In this document: positions 5,095 to 8,159 of the stretch, one piece after another
Layout of the letters: the number at the start of each line of letters is the position of its first letter
Numbering within the stretch: position 1 is the first letter of the stretch
Assembly (NCBI GenBank): GCA_002732015.1
Contig: PCCU01000017.1
Coordinates: 1-8,159, forward strand
From: Candidatus Pelagibacterales bacterium
Lineage (GTDB): Bacteria; Pseudomonadota; Alphaproteobacteria; TMED109
Direction of reading: 5' to 3'
Length of the DNA: 8,159 bases
The notes under the pieces: generated by a model
The model's input: the letters and a program-made list of their open reading frames with translations, nothing else
The model's database searches: none
Told to the model about the DNA's origin: nothing
Translations under genes and position numbers: made by a program

Positions 5095-6165
5095 TTATTT
5101 CTTTATTATAATATCACTCCTTTTTTTATAAAACTCATTCATAGTGTTTTCGTCAAACTCATATAGCCAATCTTTAGAAAAGTCTAAAGCTATTACCTCT
5201 TTCTCAACATCATTAAAAGTTTTCATTGCAGGCATGCCAACTATTTTTTTATCTTCTTCTGTTAATTCCTTTCGAACATTTCTATCACCTTTAGCTTGAA
5301 TTCTAATATATTTTTTCTTATTAAATTTAATAATCTGAAAGTTTATTACTAATCCATCAAAAGTAGAAAGTTCTATATCACTTAAGACTGTAAAATTATC
5401 ATCAATATTTTTAGGTATAATATTTAAAATATCAATATTTTCAAAACTTGCTGCCAATGCATTTTGTGAGTAACTATTTGAGAATTCAAATCCTTTTGGT
5501 AAATCTAAGAATTTATAGTTTTGGTCTGAATAATTACTTCTATAAATTGCAAAAGAGTCTTTTTTAAATGTATGTGTAACTTCAATTTTTTTTATTCTCC
5601 ATCTTTCAATATTAATTATACTAGTATTAATCCAAGATAATTCTTCTTCAGGAAGTTGTAAGTTACTTTTAAACAACCATACTAGATTTGTATTCATATC
5701 CCTATAATAATGTACTTGTTTAGATAAATTTTGATTAGACTTTTTTCCTATTATAAAATGATAGAGTATATTATTATCACTATGCAATTGAATGCTTTTT
5801 GATTGGTTTTGGTTGCTGTAAGTATTATCTAACCCTAGTTTTTTTAAACCTTTGCTGTCAGCATTCTTTTTATCAATAAAGGTCCCATTGGATAAATTCA
5901 GAAAAAAATTATTTATTTTCTTTATATCTACTGGATATTGATTATAATTATCTAAGTACCATTTATTTTTTTCTCTGGATATGGATGTCATATGATCTGT
6001 GTATTGAATACTAATCTTGTTTATTTTTTTAAGATCAACTATTAAGTTTGGGAAAGCCTTCTTAACATGACCCTGAGAATCATATCTATTAGAAAGTGAT
6101 AAAAAAATAGCTAAACCCAACGTAATCAATATAAAAGATATTTTAAATATAGAAAATTTTTTCAT
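5095..6165 (-). CDS. DUF4340 domain protein of a GldFG-type ABC module
   Basis: This 356-residue protein has one N-terminal membrane segment (about 8-24) after Lys-Lys-Phe and is then probably periplasmic. The visible DUF4340 pattern is a beta-rich repeat with EKNKWYLDNYNQYPVD (65-80), followed by helical and strand segments, a 'lysine-rich GLKKLGLD' turn (106-113), an IIGKKS strand (138-143) and ELSWIN (175-180). DUF4340 proteins commonly follow GldG-like genes in bacterial ABC modules, and here the gene begins 12 bp after the GldG-like stop. No catalytic residues are recognised and its biochemical role is unknown. It probably works as a membrane-anchored accessory subunit. It has no clear Shine-Dalgarno site, so translation may depend on the upstream gene. 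It is last in the operon and converges on apt with three bases between stops. I see no convincing terminator there. Confidence 0.8.
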   Translation of the reverse strand: MKKFSIFKISFILITLGLAIFLSLSNRYDSQGHVKKAFPNLIVDLKKINKISIQYTDHMTSISREKNKWYLDNYNQYPVDIKKINNFFLNLSNGTFIDKKNADSKGLKKLGLDNTYSNQNQSKSIQLHSDNNILYHFIIGKKSNQNLSKQVHYYRDMNTNLVWLFKSNLQLPEEELSWINTSIINIERWRIKKIEVTHTFKKDSFAIYRSNYSDQNYKFLDLPKGFEFSNSYSQNALAASFENIDILNIIPKNIDDNFTVLSDIELSTFDGLVINFQIIKFNKKKYIRIQAKGDRNVRKELTEEDKKIVGMPAMKTFNDVEKEVIALDFSKDWLYEFDENTMNEFYKKRSDIIIKK

Positions 6166-6177
6166 TGAATTTAGATT

Positions 6178-8073
6178 TTAAATTTTATAAAAATATTTTT
6201 TATTTTTTTTAATAGTAAAATATTTAAAAATTAGAAAGATTATAATTACTAAAATTGGCATTAACCAAATATTTATTAGTTTCAAAAAAGCCTCTAATTG
6301 TTTAATATCTTCCCCTAGTTCTCTCTGTACTTCTCTTAGTTCTTTTCTAATTTTAATAATCTTTTTATTAAAATTATTAATTGTCTGAGTTTGTTCTTCG
6401 GTTAGGCTTGGTTGATTAATATCATCACTGTTAGTCAATTCATTAAGTTTTTTTTCAGTATCCTCAAGTTCTTTTTTTAAAGCATCTTCTTTTTCCTTAA
6501 GCAAAAGTTCAGCATTTTTTTGTAAATTTTCTACAACCAAAAAAGGTCTATTATATACTCCTCTGCTTCTAAGTCCTATAAGATTTTTACCCCCACTCAT
6601 TGACTCTATAGAGTTCATAACCAATCTTCCATTATCTGCAGTAGGTATAATATTACTTGATCCAAACATGTCCTGTTTAGTAATCCAGGTAGCATCAGAT
6701 AGTAAGTCAGTATCAGAAAAAACTATTATATTTGAATTTTCATTGCTAATTATGTGATTACTATTATCAACTCCTAACCTTTTTAAATCTTGCGAAGAAA
6801 AAGCTGATTTGAATGATCCTTTTATTCTAGCTCCTAAAACAAAACTTTTATTATCAGAATTAAATTCTTTTAATAATCTTTCTGGATCTGCCCTAAACTG
6901 TATTTTAAACCTCTCTACCAGCATTGAATTGGTAGAGGTTTCTACTAATGGTATAAATTCATTTTTTTCATCAATATTTAGGTTTTTTATAGACCCTGCA
7001 GATTTAAAAAAAACATAGTCTAAGTTTTCTGTGATAATATCTTCTTTAGACAAATGCTCTCTTTGTAAAGCTAACCAAAGAATATATGTTAATATTTTTT
7101 CATTATTAACACCACCTAGACTTACTTTTCTACCATTAATTATATCACCGACAACCATGCCAGATTCAATCTCAAATCCCCATTCTTTAAATAATATGTT
7201 TAAATTTGATTTAGGAATATTTATATTACCTTGGTTAGAATTTTGGTTAACTATTTCAAACTCTGAAAAAGGGTCTACAAAAAAAGTAACTCCTTTCCCT
7301 TGCAAAACAAATTGATCTATCTGATAAAGAACTTTTTCTGATAGTTCTTTTGGGTGTATTATTAATAATTGTTCTATATTTTTGGGTATTTCTAGAAAAT
7401 TTTGAGTTAAATTAACAACTTCATAAAATTCAGATAAGTTTTGATAAAGATAGAAAGAATCTTGATAAGGTTGATTATTAGTATCACTAGAAATTCCTCC
7501 AGAAAAAGGTAATCCCGATATTAATCCTATAACGGGTTTTGCTGGATAGGCTAGGTTATATATTGATTTTGTAAGGTCATACTCTAAAAACCTTTCTCTA
7601 GAAATTTCAAAAAAAGGAATTACTAGCATATCATCTACGGAGTTTGATAATACTGCACCAAAATAAAACTTTTCTCCTTCTTGATTTAATTGTAATCCTT
7701 GTATTCCATAAGTTGTAGCCAGGTCTTCAAGATCAGTAAAAGGTTTTGGATCTAGTATCTCCAATTTAATATTATTAGATATTTTCGTATATGATAACAA
7801 TAATTCTCTTACTCTTTTTTCATAATCTCTTATTTGAGGAATATCTCTACTTAGTGACTCTGAGAAAAAAAGTTGTATTTTTATTTGTTCATTGAGTTCT
7901 TCTATTACGCTTTTGGTGTTAGTTGAAAGCGTAAAAAGCTTATCCTCAGTTAAATCAATTTTTTTATTTATAATTACTTTTGTGATTATAATATTTACAG
8001 ATATAAAAACTATTAAGGCAATAATAAAATTTATTATAATAGAGTTCTTAAAAAAAGTTTTGATGAATATCAT
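6178..8073 (-). CDS. GldG-like ABC transporter auxiliary protein
   Basis: This 631-residue protein matches the ABC-type auxiliary family associated with gliding (GldG / ABC_transp_aux). An N-terminal membrane helix lies at about 11-32. The hallmark DLTEDKLFTLS (40-50) follows, then a strand-rich region with ILDPKP (106-111), YGIQGLQL (122-129) and LEYDLTKSIYNL (163-174). A large periplasmic domain continues to about 510. A highly charged, coiled-coil-like stretch spans about 516-598, and a C-terminal membrane helix lies at about 599-619 before a lysine-rich cytoplasmic tail. Both ends should thus be anchored in the inner membrane. It starts at an ATG that shares one base with the stop of the upstream permease gene, after a GAGGG site, so the two are coupled. 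The transported substrate is unknown. It does not by itself imply gliding. Confidence 0.88.
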   Translation of the reverse strand: MIFIKTFFKNSIIINFIIALIVFISVNIIITKVIINKKIDLTEDKLFTLSTNTKSVIEELNEQIKIQLFFSESLSRDIPQIRDYEKRVRELLLSYTKISNNIKLEILDPKPFTDLEDLATTYGIQGLQLNQEGEKFYFGAVLSNSVDDMLVIPFFEISRERFLEYDLTKSIYNLAYPAKPVIGLISGLPFSGGISSDTNNQPYQDSFYLYQNLSEFYEVVNLTQNFLEIPKNIEQLLIIHPKELSEKVLYQIDQFVLQGKGVTFFVDPFSEFEIVNQNSNQGNINIPKSNLNILFKEWGFEIESGMVVGDIINGRKVSLGGVNNEKILTYILWLALQREHLSKEDIITENLDYVFFKSAGSIKNLNIDEKNEFIPLVETSTNSMLVERFKIQFRADPERLLKEFNSDNKSFVLGARIKGSFKSAFSSQDLKRLGVDNSNHIISNENSNIIVFSDTDLLSDATWITKQDMFGSSNIIPTADNGRLVMNSIESMSGGKNLIGLRSRGVYNRPFLVVENLQKNAELLLKEKEDALKKELEDTEKKLNELTNSDDINQPSLTEEQTQTINNFNKKIIKIRKELREVQRELGEDIKQLEAFLKLINIWLMPILVIIIFLIFKYFTIKKNKKYFYKI

Positions 8074-8159
8074 TAGTCCCTCGAATTGCTTACAATCAAT
8101 ATATTGCTATATAAAAAGAAAACTATAAGAGTTAAAAAAAATAATAAACTTCTTAAATC
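8073..8159 (-). CDS. C-terminal fragment of an ABC-2 type permease (GldF-like), cut by the window edge
   Basis: The minus strand is open from the right edge for 28 codons to a TAA at 8073-8075. The peptide begins DLRSLLFFLTLIVFFLYSNI and continues LIVSNSRD. This is a membrane helix preceded by Asp-Leu-Arg, as at the end of GldF-like ABC-2 permeases, where a short loop leads into the last helix and an Arg-containing tail. The stop overlaps the GldG-like start by one base (TAATG), showing an operon with coupled translation. The fragment is too short for a family proof, but tail, position and coupling agree. The permease body, and probably an ATPase gene, should lie beyond the edge. Confidence 0.7.
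   Translation of the reverse strand, partial: DLRSLLFFLTLIVFFLYSNILIVSNSRD
8078..8082 (-). promoter_or_regulatory. Shine-Dalgarno site of the GldG-like gene, inside the permease 3' end
   Basis: The minus strand reads GAGGG, four bases before the ATG of the GldG-like gene. It lies in the last codons of the upstream permease and accompanies the TAATG stop-start overlap, so it supports the chosen start and translational coupling. Confidence 0.7.

Noticed and set aside
5050..5115. A terminator between apt and the DUF4340 gene
   Set aside because: Only A/T pairings with long A runs are present. No stem with G-C pairs could be drawn.
6809..8128. Three open frames on the plus strand opposite the GldG-like gene
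   Set aside because: They are antisense shadows of a convincing long gene. The hydrophobic one near 7892-8128 only mirrors the codons of the membrane helix and AT-rich DNA.
1..8159. Mobile element, phage, CRISPR or defence system
   Set aside because: I found no transposase, integrase, direct-repeat array or known defence motif, and the tRNA-Glu 3' end shows no repeated attachment-site copy in the window.

Overview
The window is a strongly AT-rich stretch of ordinary, densely packed chromosome. It most likely comes from a small-genome, probably aquatic gammaproteobacterium. That placement is inference and rests on three things: an Lpp/OprI-type alanine-zipper lipoprotein ending in Arg-Lys beside an L,D-transpeptidase, an Enterobacteria-like tRNA-Glu(UUC) with encoded CCA, and PdxA of the DXP-dependent vitamin B6 route. 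I see no insertion sequence, phage gene, CRISPR array or toxin module.

Left part (1-2343, minus strand). tRNA-Glu(UUC) is followed by a GFA/CENP-V-type zinc protein and then by a class-1/2-like NAD(P)-dependent aldehyde dehydrogenase. The dehydrogenase has its own promoter region, which carries two Fur-box-like palindromes 22 bp apart, and it ends at a 32-nt perfect palindrome that should act as a terminator. The leftmost 65 bases may hold the last codons of a convergent gene, possibly a LysR-type regulator.

Middle part (2344-5091). pdxA reads rightwards and is followed by a small lipoprotein gene with a good sigma-70 promoter. The lipoprotein gene abuts, stop to stop with no spacer, a LysM plus YkuD L,D-transpeptidase gene on the other strand. 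The pair makes functional sense: this class of enzyme attaches the C-terminal lysine of Lpp-like lipoproteins to peptidoglycan. The transpeptidase gene in turn abuts, start to start with no spacer, the apt gene for adenine phosphoribosyltransferase. Control signals for these genes must therefore lie inside neighbouring coding sequence; a long hairpin within the 3' end of the transpeptidase gene is the likely lipoprotein terminator.

Right part (5092-8159, minus strand). A translationally coupled operon enters from beyond the right edge. It contains the C-terminus of an ABC-2 type permease (GldF-like), a GldG-like ABC auxiliary protein with a periplasmic domain, and a DUF4340 protein. This gliding-associated-type ABC module is widespread outside gliding bacteria and its substrate is unknown. 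It is the least understood system in the window. The rest are recognisable housekeeping or metabolic genes.
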